A DNA stretch of 5,370 nucleotides from Planctomycetota bacterium (lineage in GTDB: Bacteria > Planctomycetota > Planctomycetia > Planctomycetales > Planctomycetaceae), in the NCBI GenBank assembly GCA_024278285.1, contig JAJRTM010000793.1:1-5370 (forward strand). The letters are read 5' to 3'. Below the pieces are notes generated by a model. That model ran no database searches. It was given only the letters and a program-made list of their open reading frames with translations, and had not been told where the DNA came from. The position numbers and the translations under genes were made by a program. Of the stretch, positions 1-5,370 are shown in pieces (positions within the stretch are counted from its first letter, which is position 1; each line of letters opens with the position of its first letter).

Positions 1-72
1 AACGTGAGCTTTGAAGAAATCTGCCAGATAACAACCGCCAATGCTCAAGGATTTTTCAAAGAAAATTCGTGA
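1..72 (+). CDS. tatD: TatD-family metal-dependent hydrolase (DNase), 3' end only
   Basis: Reading frame 1 is open from the first base to a TGA at 70-72 and encodes 23 residues containing VSFEEICQITTANAQGFF. This matches the usual C-terminus of TatD/YcfH-type hydrolases, where a helix of the form (V/I)SLEEVAEITTANARRLF closes the TIM barrel. Family members are cytoplasmic metal-dependent deoxyribonucleases, related to the amidohydrolase superfamily, with roles proposed in DNA repair and degradation. The metal ligands lie upstream and cannot be checked. No obvious terminator follows the stop. The call rests on a short but characteristic tail, so the family is likely but the exact paralogue is unknown. 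Confidence 0.72.
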   Translation, partial: NVSFEEICQITTANAQGFFKENS

Positions 73-301
73 ACACGCCCTGGAAGATGCCATCTGTTGC
101 ATTCGTGCTGATCAGACCAGTTGGCACAATCCGGTTCTCCGCTGTAACTTGCCCCGCAGGATGTGCGCAGGTGTTGTTTTCAACTTCCGATTCTTGCAAC
201 AGGCAGCTTCTGTAGATCAAGCGTGGTTCGCTTTCACAAGAGAGTCGATGAAAAGAGAAGCTGGGTTATTGCCTGGATTCTTTTCATTAGACAAATAAGC
301 T

Positions 302-1093
302 ATGCCACGCGAACAAAAAGTAGGATTCACGATACTGATTATGATTATCGGTTTCGCGGGAGCGTTCTGCTTTCGGCGACAACCCGAGAGGGAAGTTGCG
401 TTCCCCGCTTTGCAAGATGAAAGCGAATTGAATCAACTCATTGCAGAGTATCGACTGCGTCCGTTTCTCCCCGGCATCGATACCAACGAAGCACTCGAAT
501 CTCAGATGCAGCTTGAAGAATATCTGGCGATGAGTCTCAATGCAAAAAAACTCGCTTCACTGGAAAAAAAAGAGGTTCCCCAACCAATTCATTCCATTGA
601 TTCTTCATTGAATGATTCTCACAATACGAGCCAAATTGAACAACAAAAAAGAGCAAACGTTCAAACGGTCCCTGCAAAATTTCAAAATAAACGGTTACGC
701 GGTGCGTCACAAACGCATATTGTACAGCCGGGTGATACTCTCAGTGGGATTGCCCAAAAATATCTGGGATCAGCTTCGCGTTATTTAGAAATTTATGAAG
801 CAAATCAGAATATACTCTCTGGTCCTGATCAACTCAAATTGAATATGAAATTGACCATCCCGGTAAATGGATTGAAATCGAAGTCTGAACCGATAAAAGA
901 AGCTCGCAAGTCAGTCAGCCCTGGGGTATCCGTAAAATATAAGATAAATAAAACAAAGGGGTCAAAATCTAAAGCAACCAGCCTTGCGAATTCAGCATCC
1001 TCAAAGCAACAGACAAAAAAGAAACTGTTCGTCCCCATGAAGCACTCCCCGTTTTCACGCACGGCAGTCGAAAAGCAGGGAAAAAGACGTTAA
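302..1093 (+). CDS. LysM domain protein with N-terminal membrane anchor
   Basis: This 263-residue protein has an N-terminal hydrophobic helix at about residues 8-24 (FTILIMIIGFAGAFCF). It is followed by a charged, low-complexity spacer, a single LysM domain at about 138-188 and a basic Lys/Ser-rich tail (about 190-263). The LysM is recognisable from HIVQPGDTLSGIAQKYLG at its start, the YLEIYEANQN helix and the closing LKLNMKLTIP. LysM domains bind N-acetylglucosamine-containing glycans such as peptidoglycan, so the protein is probably held in the cytoplasmic membrane with its LysM facing the periplasm. No catalytic domain is seen, which suggests a binding or scaffold role. No Shine-Dalgarno site precedes the ATG. 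The start is supported by the membrane helix beginning a few residues in. The gene is 229 bases from the tatD end, so co-transcription is uncertain. The LysM and anchor are clear; the function is not. Confidence 0.88.
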   Translation: MPREQKVGFTILIMIIGFAGAFCFRRQPEREVAFPALQDESELNQLIAEYRLRPFLPGIDTNEALESQMQLEEYLAMSLNAKKLASLEKKEVPQPIHSIDSSLNDSHNTSQIEQQKRANVQTVPAKFQNKRLRGASQTHIVQPGDTLSGIAQKYLGSASRYLEIYEANQNILSGPDQLKLNMKLTIPVNGLKSKSEPIKEARKSVSPGVSVKYKINKTKGSKSKATSLANSASSKQQTKKKLFVPMKHSPFSRTAVEKQGKRR

Positions 1094-1201
1094 AGTATAG
1101 TGGCGTATCGACGTAGGCTGACCAGTGATAAACCCCGGCAGATGAGAGAGTTGAGGGGATTTTGTATTGAGCAACTGTTGCGAGGAATCACAGGTTCGTT
1201 C

Positions 1202-1323
1202 GTGTGCCACGGCTCTGTGAGCCGTGATGCGTTAGGATTTGCATTCTCGAAAAGGGCAGCTTGAAATCCCGTTCGCACAGCTCATAGAGCCGTGGCCCCC
1301 CGGCAGTGAGCATTGTGGCACAC
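1202..1323. repeat. 122-bp palindromic (MITE/REP-like) intergenic element
   Basis: The element is bounded by perfect 9-bp inverted repeats, GTGTGCCAC at 1202-1210 and GTGGCACAC at 1315-1323. Inside are two copies of a 19-bp palindromic unit: CACGGCTCTGTGAGCCGTG at 1208-1226, and a diverged copy at 1276-1294 that matches at 15 of 19 positions. GCCACGGCTCT (1206-1216) is also perfectly complementary to AGAGCCGTGGC (1286-1296), and GGATTT (1235-1240) to AAATCC (1264-1269), so the whole unit can fold into one long stem. No transposase is present. It resembles a non-autonomous or REP-like repeat. Whether it recurs in the genome cannot be seen here. Confidence 0.62.
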
Positions 1324-1361
1324 CTTTGTTTTTCTTGGTTTGATTCATGAATATAGTACTT

Positions 1362-1379
1362 GGTGCGTTACAACGCACC
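1362..1379. repeat. 18-bp palindrome in the GTPase leader
   Basis: GGTGCGTTACAACGCACC is a palindrome with arms GGTGCGTT and AACGCACC, able to form a 7-8 bp hairpin. It lies 42 bases before the GTPase start codon and after a TATAGT hexamer (1352-1357) that could be a -10 box, although no well-spaced -35 is seen. From memory, it resembles the GGTGCGTTA...TAACGCACC class of dispersed bacterial palindromes. It has no T tract, so it is not a normal terminator. It may be a dispersed repeat or a leader hairpin. Confidence 0.5.
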
Positions 1380-1407
1380 TTACGACTTATCGATAAACAT
1401 TCTATGC

Positions 1408-1412
1408 AGGAG
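1408..1412 (+). promoter_or_regulatory. Ribosome binding site that decides the GTPase start
   Basis: AGGAG lies 8 bases before the GTG at 1421. The in-frame ATG at 1430 would be 17 bases away, too far for normal pairing with 16S rRNA. The other + strand starts in this window lack a comparable site. Confidence 0.65.
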
Positions 1413-1420
1413 CTTGATGC

Positions 1421-3313
1421 GTGAAGGCGATGCGGGATGTTGCCCGGACAATTACTGAATTGAAGCAGTCGGTAGACAAACTGGCTGCCCGTGCGCGATT
1501 GCTCGAATTGCCGGAACTCGATCAGGCGGAATGGTATCAGTTAATCACGCAAAAGTTGCTGCCTCAACTGAACGATAGCAGCTATCTGGTTGTTGCAGTT
1601 GTGGGTGGGACGAACATTGGTAAAAGCGTCATCTTCAATCATCTCTGTGGCATCAAAGCCTCTGCAACCAGCCCGCTTGCTTCCGGGACAAAACATCCGA
1701 CTTGCCTGGTGCCGACACGCCTTGCTAAACCGGAACTACTGCAAACCGTTTTTTCTGAATTTGAATTGCAACATTCTGATGACGCAAACGATGCTTTGCA
1801 ACTGACCGATCAGGATATCATGTTCTGGCGGGAACATCCCGACGGGCCTGATAATTTACTGCTTCTTGATACTCCCGACATCGACAGCGATGCCGAAATC
1901 AATTGGACGCGGGCCGATAAAGTCCGTCGAGCCGCCGATGTGCTTATTGCTGTTTTGACTCAACAAAAATATAACGATGCAGCCGTCAAGAAATTCTTTC
2001 GCATCGCAACATCTGAAGATAAAGCGATTCTCGTCGTCTTCAATCAATGTCTGCTCCCCGATGACGACGCATACTGGCCGATCTGGCTCGAAACTTTTTG
2101 TCAGGAAACAGGCGTCTCTCCCGAATTCGTTTACGTTGCCCCACATGATCGCAGAGCAGCCGAAGATAATCAACTTCCTTTTTATCAACGAGACTGGCCT
2201 GTTGATAAGAAGCCATTACAGGCAAAGAAAAAACCTGAAACCGAGCAATCTGCCCGCAATTTAATGCAGGATATTTCGACGTTGCGGTTTGAAGAAATCA
2301 AGTTGCGTTCCTTACGCGGGGCGATTGTTTCGCTCCAAGATTCGCAAACAGGAATTCCGCATTATCTGGCAGAAATCAAACAGCGAGCGGGAATTCATGG
2401 AGACGCCTGGCATCGGCTGACCGAACGGTTGCGGGAAATAAACGTCACTTGGCCGAAAATCCCAAACCGTGTCGTTATTGCAGAAATTCGTCGCTGGTGG
2501 AAAGAGCAACGGACCGGCTGGGAGGCATCGGTGCATGGTTTTTACGATGTGGTTGGCAAAGGGATTATGTGGCCGGTCCGCAAATTGCGTGGGCTCAATG
2601 CAGAAGATTCAACCAGTTGGGTCGATGAATACAGACAGCAGGAATGGAGTATCATCCATAAGCAACTCTCAGATATTTACGATCGACTCGATTCACTCAG
2701 CCAGCATGGCAACCCGGTGCTTGCCCCTCGTTTGAATCTGTTGTTGTCTGGAAACTCACGTGAAGAAACAATCGAAAAATTACGGCAGGCACATTTAAAA
2801 TCGGATCTCGATCAAGAATTAGAGCAGTTGATTCACTTGCAAATGACCACTTTCCGAGACGAGCGTTCCGATTGGTTTCGTTTACTGAAAAGGTTGGACA
2901 GTGTCGCCGCCGCCGCTCGCCCTGTTTTGAGTGTTGCCCTGTTCGCAACCGGTATCGGTCCGGTCGGAAATGCAGTCGTCCCGGTGATGACAGATACCGC
3001 CATGCAAGCGGCGTTGCATGGCGCAGGAGACGTCACCGCAGGAACTGTCACCGCAGTCATAGGAGAAACCGCGATCAGTTCCGGGGCATCAACCGGCGTC
3101 GGCTATCTGGAAGCCTGGTTCCATCAACTGCACCGCTCGTTTGTCGAATCTCGAAAAAACTGGATGCTCGATCAACTACAACAACATCTCTGGGATACAT
3201 TACTCGAAGACCTCCAAACCGCAGCCGAGGTTCCGCAAAGCAAAGAATATATTGATCTGGGACAAAAACTGAGCCAGTTCGATCTATTAAAATCTCAACT
3301 AAATGATTCGTAG
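1421..3313 (+). CDS. Large P-loop GTPase (Era/dynamin-like) with C-terminal hydrophobic segment
   Basis: This 630-residue protein starts at GTG 1421, chosen for the AGGAG 8 bases upstream. The G1/Walker A motif is GGTNIGKS (residues 62-69, K68). G3 is LLLLDTPDID (DTPD at 150-153). The strand where G4 should be reads ILVVFNQCL, with NQCL at 208-211 in place of the canonical NKxD, so nucleotide specificity is not assured. Residues about 280-490 are mostly charged and helical, with many Trp and Arg. Residues about 498-560 are rich in Ala, Gly and Val, possibly a membrane-inserting hairpin, followed by an amphipathic helical tail. This layout recalls membrane-associated GTPases of the dynamin/Era-like superfamily, but no named family is recognised. 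It is alone downstream of a repeat-rich gap, with a small membrane-protein gene 73 bases after its stop. GTPase fold is well supported; the role is unknown. Confidence 0.85.
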   Translation: MKAMRDVARTITELKQSVDKLAARARLLELPELDQAEWYQLITQKLLPQLNDSSYLVVAVVGGTNIGKSVIFNHLCGIKASATSPLASGTKHPTCLVPTRLAKPELLQTVFSEFELQHSDDANDALQLTDQDIMFWREHPDGPDNLLLLDTPDIDSDAEINWTRADKVRRAADVLIAVLTQQKYNDAAVKKFFRIATSEDKAILVVFNQCLLPDDDAYWPIWLETFCQETGVSPEFVYVAPHDRRAAEDNQLPFYQRDWPVDKKPLQAKKKPETEQSARNLMQDISTLRFEEIKLRSLRGAIVSLQDSQTGIPHYLAEIKQRAGIHGDAWHRLTERLREINVTWPKIPNRVVIAEIRRWWKEQRTGWEASVHGFYDVVGKGIMWPVRKLRGLNAEDSTSWVDEYRQQEWSIIHKQLSDIYDRLDSLSQHGNPVLAPRLNLLLSGNSREETIEKLRQAHLKSDLDQELEQLIHLQMTTFRDERSDWFRLLKRLDSVAAAARPVLSVALFATGIGPVGNAVVPVMTDTAMQAALHGAGDVTAGTVTAVIGETAISSGASTGVGYLEAWFHQLHRSFVESRKNWMLDQLQQHLWDTLLEDLQTAAEVPQSKEYIDLGQKLSQFDLLKSQLNDS

Positions 3314-3386
3314 TTTGTAGGCTGTTGATTGTGATATTTATATTCTCAAGCAGGGCTGGGGGTGAATTTGAAAGTATTGAAGTGGA

Positions 3387-3749
3387 ATGATGCCTGCTGT
3401 CCCAAACAACGAACATGAGAAATCAGTTACTCCTGTAGATTCTGATTCAAGCCAAAAAGCATTCGAAATAATGCGGTTCCGAATTATTTTCTATACACAT
3501 CTCGCTTCAATAATGCTCATCGTATTGCTGGTTCTCAACGATAGGATTTTCAAAGAACCAATCATATTGAATCAGCTTTTCGAATCCCTGTTTCTTCTTT
3601 TAACTCTCTCCACATTTTTCTTCTGCCCAATTTCGATGCTTCTTGTTGCCCTTGTTTCTACAACAGTTTCACGCAGATACCGTTGCCTTGTTGTCGGAAC
3701 CGAAATAGCATGGAGATGTGCGTGTAAAAGGGGCCCGCTTGCGCGTTGA
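3387..3749 (+). CDS. Small membrane protein with two predicted helices, unknown function
   Basis: This 120-residue product is not recognised as any known family. A polar N-terminus of about 30 residues is followed by two hydrophobic segments, at about 33-50 (IIFYTHLASIMLIVLLVL) and about 66-92 (ESLFLLLTLSTFFF onward). A short loop joins them, and an Arg/Cys-containing tail follows. By the positive-inside rule, the basic tail after the second helix (SRRYR) and the MRFR before the first helix suggest both ends are cytoplasmic. Two ATG codons in a row occur at 3387 and 3390 with no Shine-Dalgarno site. The stop codon touches the first base of the terminator stem, and the last 20 residues look unlike a conserved end, so the original reading frame may have been shortened. 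It is probably real because two good helices and a terminator fit the frame, but this is moderate evidence only. Confidence 0.55.
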   Translation: MMPAVPNNEHEKSVTPVDSDSSQKAFEIMRFRIIFYTHLASIMLIVLLVLNDRIFKEPIILNQLFESLFLLLTLSTFFFCPISMLLVALVSTTVSRRYRCLVVGTEIAWRCACKRGPLAR

Positions 3750-3780
3750 AAGCCCCTGAAATGATGGGGCTTTCTTTTTT
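3749..3780 (+). terminator. Rho-independent terminator after the small membrane-protein gene
   Basis: AAAGCCCC (3749-3756) pairs perfectly with GGGGCTTT (3766-3773) across a 9-base loop, and CTTTTTT follows. An upstream GGGGC at about 3729-3733 could compete for the GCCCC arm. It separates the upstream genes from the CRISPR locus. Confidence 0.88.
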
Positions 3781-3912
3781 ACCACGTTGGGAGAACCCGT
3801 CGATTTACCACAGATTTTGCGTGTTAACGGGGGGATAAGCAGGGGGACTTCGCCCTTCGGTATTTTTGCAAAAAAACTTCGGTCTTTCGGTTTCAGCTTT
3901 TAGCTCCGCGCA

Positions 3913-3952
3913 TAAAAAAACCTTCCTGGAATTCTCATTCTCGGGGAAGGTT
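3913..3952 (-). terminator. Rho-independent terminator of the minus-strand RNA
   Basis: Read on the minus strand, AACCTTCC and GGAAGGTT (plus-strand 3945-3952 and 3919-3926) form an 8-bp stem. A smaller GAAT/ATTC stem sits inside the loop, and seven consecutive T residues follow, ending near 3914. On the plus strand the stem is followed by AGGTAG with no T tract, so it works only leftwards. No minus-strand protein gene precedes it, which points to a non-coding RNA. Confidence 0.8.
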
Positions 3953-4051
3953 AGGTAGATGTTCAATTAAGAACATTGCATGTCGTGATCAAAGAATCCT
4001 TTGATCCTTACTGTGATAAGGAGATTAGGCAATGACCGCTCGGATACACTG
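3913..4051 (-). ncRNA. Candidate tracrRNA, divergent from cas9
   Basis: A promoter-like pair (4058-4085) and a rho-independent terminator (3913-3952) define a minus-strand RNA of about 140 nt directly upstream of cas9. Its first 30 or so bases (4051 down to about 4022) show little self-structure, as expected of an anti-repeat. Three hairpins then follow: CCTTA-TCACAG-TAAGG (4021-4006), GATCAAAG-GATT-CTTTGATC (4006-3987) and ATGTTC-TTAATT-GAACAT (3976-3959), followed by the terminator stem. A tracrRNA pairs with the crRNA repeat, enables RNase III processing and anchors the guide in Cas9. If correct, the repeat should begin with bases complementary to the 3' side of the anti-repeat, something like TTAGGCAATGACC. 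No repeat array is in the window, so pairing is untested. The opposite strand has a competing TGATAAGG motif, so the orientation is likely but not proven. Confidence 0.62.
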
Positions 4052-4057
4052 TTGGTT

Positions 4058-4085
4058 ATCATACACATCTGAGTAAATAAAGCAA
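4058..4085 (-). promoter_or_regulatory. Promoter of the candidate tracrRNA
   Basis: On the minus strand TTGCTT (plus-strand 4080-4085) and TATGAT (4058-4063) are separated by 16 bases, a good sigma-70-like pair. Transcription would begin at about 4051, giving an RNA that ends at the T-tract terminator. The -35 lies between the arms of an inverted repeat. Confidence 0.5.
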
Positions 4086-4105
4086 GCATGTACTTGATTA
4101 CTCAG
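4069..4105. repeat. Inverted repeat around the tracrRNA -35 box
   Basis: CTGAGTAA (4069-4076) and TTACTCAG (4098-4105) are perfect 8-bp arms, with an inner CAAG/CTTG pair (4083-4086 and 4093-4096). The arms straddle the proposed -35 hexamer, which suits an operator. Read rightwards it could be a hairpin, but no T tract follows. Confidence 0.55.
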
Positions 4106-4144
4106 TGAAATTTGAGCATTATGGGCAGAAATGCACTGCATGAT

Positions 4145-4169
4145 TTATATGCAAATTATTGGCATATAA
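4145..4169. repeat. Inverted repeat upstream of cas9, possible operator
   Basis: TTATATGC (4145-4152) and GCATATAA (4162-4169) are perfect 8-bp arms with a 9-base spacer. The element ends 23 bases before the chosen cas9 start and overlaps the TTGGCA hexamer proposed as its -35. A second perfect short palindrome, ATGCACTGCAT, is at 4131-4141. Dyads of this kind often bind dimeric repressors, but no regulator is encoded in the window. Confidence 0.5.
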
Positions 4170-4187
4170 CGATTGCTTCATTCTTAT
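4159..4187 (+). promoter_or_regulatory. Weak candidate promoter of cas9
   Basis: TTGGCA (4159-4164, five of six matches to the sigma-70 -35 consensus) and TCTTAT (4182-4187, a poor -10) are 17 bases apart. Transcription would start near 4194, implying a very short leader and the ATG at 4202. TATAAC at 4165-4170 is an alternative -10 without a clear -35. Confidence 0.28.
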
Positions 4188-4192
4188 TTGAA

Positions 4193-5370
4193 ATGCCCGC
4201 CATGCAATCAGATCAGCAGAATAAAAACTTGGAATATACGCTCGGGCTCGATATTGGCTCTTCCTCAATCGGCTGGGCAATTATTGAAACAAGTGATAAC
4301 AAGCCCATTCAGTTATTGGATGCTGGCTCTTCGATCTTCGAAGCTGGTGTTGAAGGGAATATCGAAGAAGGAAAAGATGCCTCAAAATCAACCGTGCGGC
4401 GAGAACATCGCTTAGCCAGACGTCAGCACTGGCGAAGAGCCCAACGGAAACGGAAAGTCCTGAAATCTCTCCAGGCACACGGGCTTCTTCCAGAGACACC
4501 TGTTGCTACTCAGCAAGACGAATCCGAAGAACAACGGCGGCATCAAATGATTTCGCTTCTCGACAAATCTCTTTCAGAAAAACATGGACTGTTGGATAAT
4601 CATGTCGATGCTCAACTGCTTCCGTACAAACTTCGAGCGTTGGCAGCTAACCAGCCTGTTACATTGGACGAACTGGGCCGTGCCTTCTATCACATGGGGC
4701 AACGAAGAGGGTATCTCAGTAATCGAATCACAGATGCTTCTTCTTCCGATGGAGACGATGAGAAAAAGAAGCAAGAAGAAAAGGGAGTTGTCAGCAAGGG
4801 AATAAATGATCTTCGCAAAGAAATGGGCGACAAAACCCTCGGGGAATACTTCGCATCAATTTCCCCCATCCAAGCGCGCATCCGGCAGCGATGGACCTCG
4901 CGGGCGATGTACATCGAAGAATTCAACAAAATATGGGAACAACAAGCCCCTCATCACGAATGCTTAACTTCTGAAGTAAAACGTGAACTCTACAAGGCAA
5001 TTTTTTATCAACGACCATTAAAATCACAGAAAGGCTTAATCGGAAAATGTGAATTGGAACCGGGTAAACGACGGGCGGATTTAGCTTTACCAATCGTCCA
5101 GGAATCTCGCATTTTGCAAGCGATCAATCATCTGAAATTGGTAGAAGCAGATTTAAGTTCACGCCCATTAACTATTTCTGAAAAAGAGATTCTTTACGAT
5201 GAACTGCAAAGCGTTCAATCAATGACATACGCAGCAGTCCGTAAATTGTTGAAATGTCCTAAAAAATCAAAATTCAGTATTGAAGAAGGGGGCGAAAAAA
5301 ACATTCTCGGGAATAAAACTCGGGCAAAGTTATTTCCGATTTTTGGTGAGCAGTGGGACACAATGACTCC
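4193..5370 (+). CDS. cas9: Cas9 RNA-guided endonuclease, N-terminal part (cut by window end)
   Basis: The frame is open to the last base and gives 392 codons, roughly the first third of a typical Cas9. Counting from ATG 4193, RuvC-I is LGLDIGSSSIGWAIIE (residues 17-32), with D20 as the catalytic aspartate equivalent to D10 of the Streptococcus pyogenes enzyme. The arginine-rich bridge helix covers about 67-94 (RREHRLARRQHWRRAQRKRK). Recognition-lobe signatures follow: HMGQRRGYLSNR (167-178), an acidic/lysine-rich insert (about 181-198) and IFYQRPLKSQKGLIGKC (270-286). These resemble compact type II-C enzymes, but subtype needs the neighbouring cas genes. RuvC-II, HNH, RuvC-III and the PAM-interacting domain lie beyond the window. 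Cas9 cuts both strands of DNA matched by the crRNA:tracrRNA guide. There is no Shine-Dalgarno site. ATG 4202 is equally plausible, and ATG 4121 is also in frame. A divergent tracrRNA candidate lies just upstream. Confidence 0.95.
   Translation, partial: MPAMQSDQQNKNLEYTLGLDIGSSSIGWAIIETSDNKPIQLLDAGSSIFEAGVEGNIEEGKDASKSTVRREHRLARRQHWRRAQRKRKVLKSLQAHGLLPETPVATQQDESEEQRRHQMISLLDKSLSEKHGLLDNHVDAQLLPYKLRALAANQPVTLDELGRAFYHMGQRRGYLSNRITDASSSDGDDEKKKQEEKGVVSKGINDLRKEMGDKTLGEYFASISPIQARIRQRWTSRAMYIEEFNKIWEQQAPHHECLTSEVKRELYKAIFYQRPLKSQKGLIGKCELEPGKRRADLALPIVQESRILQAINHLKLVEADLSSRPLTISEKEILYDELQSVQSMTYAAVRKLLKCPKKSKFSIEEGGEKNILGNKTRAKLFPIFGEQWDTMT

Noticed and set aside
41..298. 85-codon open frame on the plus strand
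   Set aside because: It overlaps the TatD tail in another frame, has no Shine-Dalgarno site, and its Cys/Arg/Phe-rich composition shows no domain. It looks like a chance frame in an intergenic gap.
163..420. Second 85-codon frame running into the LysM gene
   Set aside because: It is largely an out-of-frame reading of the LysM protein's membrane-anchor region.
1090..1278. 62-codon minus-strand frame in the 1094-1420 gap
   Set aside because: It lies across the palindromic element and has no recognisable motif; the repeat explains the openness.
2872..3255. 127-codon plus-strand frame within the GTPase gene
   Set aside because: Its Arg-rich composition is typical of a shifted frame over Ala/Gly-rich coding sequence; the main frame carries the conserved motifs.
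3837..3910. Repeated TTCGG words and a TTTTTGCAAAAA palindrome as a possible CRISPR repeat or terminator
   Set aside because: The TTCGG spacing is irregular and the units are only 5 bases, so no CRISPR array; the palindrome has no GC stem, so no terminator.
3987..4006. Perfect 20-bp palindrome considered as a lone CRISPR repeat remnant
   Set aside because: No second copy exists in the window, and it fits better as one hairpin of the minus-strand RNA.
4281..4929. Several short frames on both strands over the cas9 region (for example 4574-4774 minus and 4584-4805 plus)
   Set aside because: They are shadows of the cas9 frame, which holds RuvC-I, the bridge helix and recognition-lobe motifs without interruption.

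Overview
The window looks like chromosomal DNA of a planctomycete-type bacterium (Gimesia/Rubinisphaera-like). This is inferred from gene style: a short single-pass LysM protein, a large dynamin-like GTPase of unclear role, mostly absent Shine-Dalgarno sites, moderate GC and abundant small palindromic intergenic repeats. No rRNA or other taxonomic marker is present, so this stays an inference. All protein genes lie on the + strand.

Layout. Positions 1-72 hold the last 23 codons of a TatD-family deoxyribonuclease. A 229-base gap without a convincing gene follows (73-301). A membrane-anchored LysM protein occupies 302-1093. The 327-base gap at 1094-1420 contains a 122-bp inverted-repeat element (1202-1323) and a separate 18-bp palindrome (1362-1379). 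A 630-residue P-loop GTPase with a C-terminal hydrophobic segment occupies 1421-3313 and is the only gene with a clear Shine-Dalgarno site. A 120-residue protein with two predicted membrane helices (3387-3749) ends in a strong rho-independent terminator, which closes this part of the window.

The last third is the start of a type II CRISPR-Cas locus. From about 4193 to the window end runs the N-terminal 392 codons of a Cas9, showing the RuvC-I motif, the arginine-rich bridge helix and part of the recognition lobe. The gene is cut by the window edge. The 443-base gap before it (3750-4192) is not empty. On the minus strand, divergent from cas9, it contains a promoter-like pair, about 30 unstructured bases, three consecutive hairpins and a rho-independent terminator with a T tract. 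Together these describe an RNA of about 140 nt, with the architecture expected of a tracrRNA. Two further inverted repeats lie between the divergent tracrRNA and cas9 starts and could be operators.

How the parts relate. The tracrRNA candidate would pair with crRNA repeats and load Cas9. The array, cas1 and cas2 are not in the window and are probably downstream of cas9. The genes before the 3749-3780 terminator look like unrelated housekeeping or envelope genes beside which the CRISPR locus sits.
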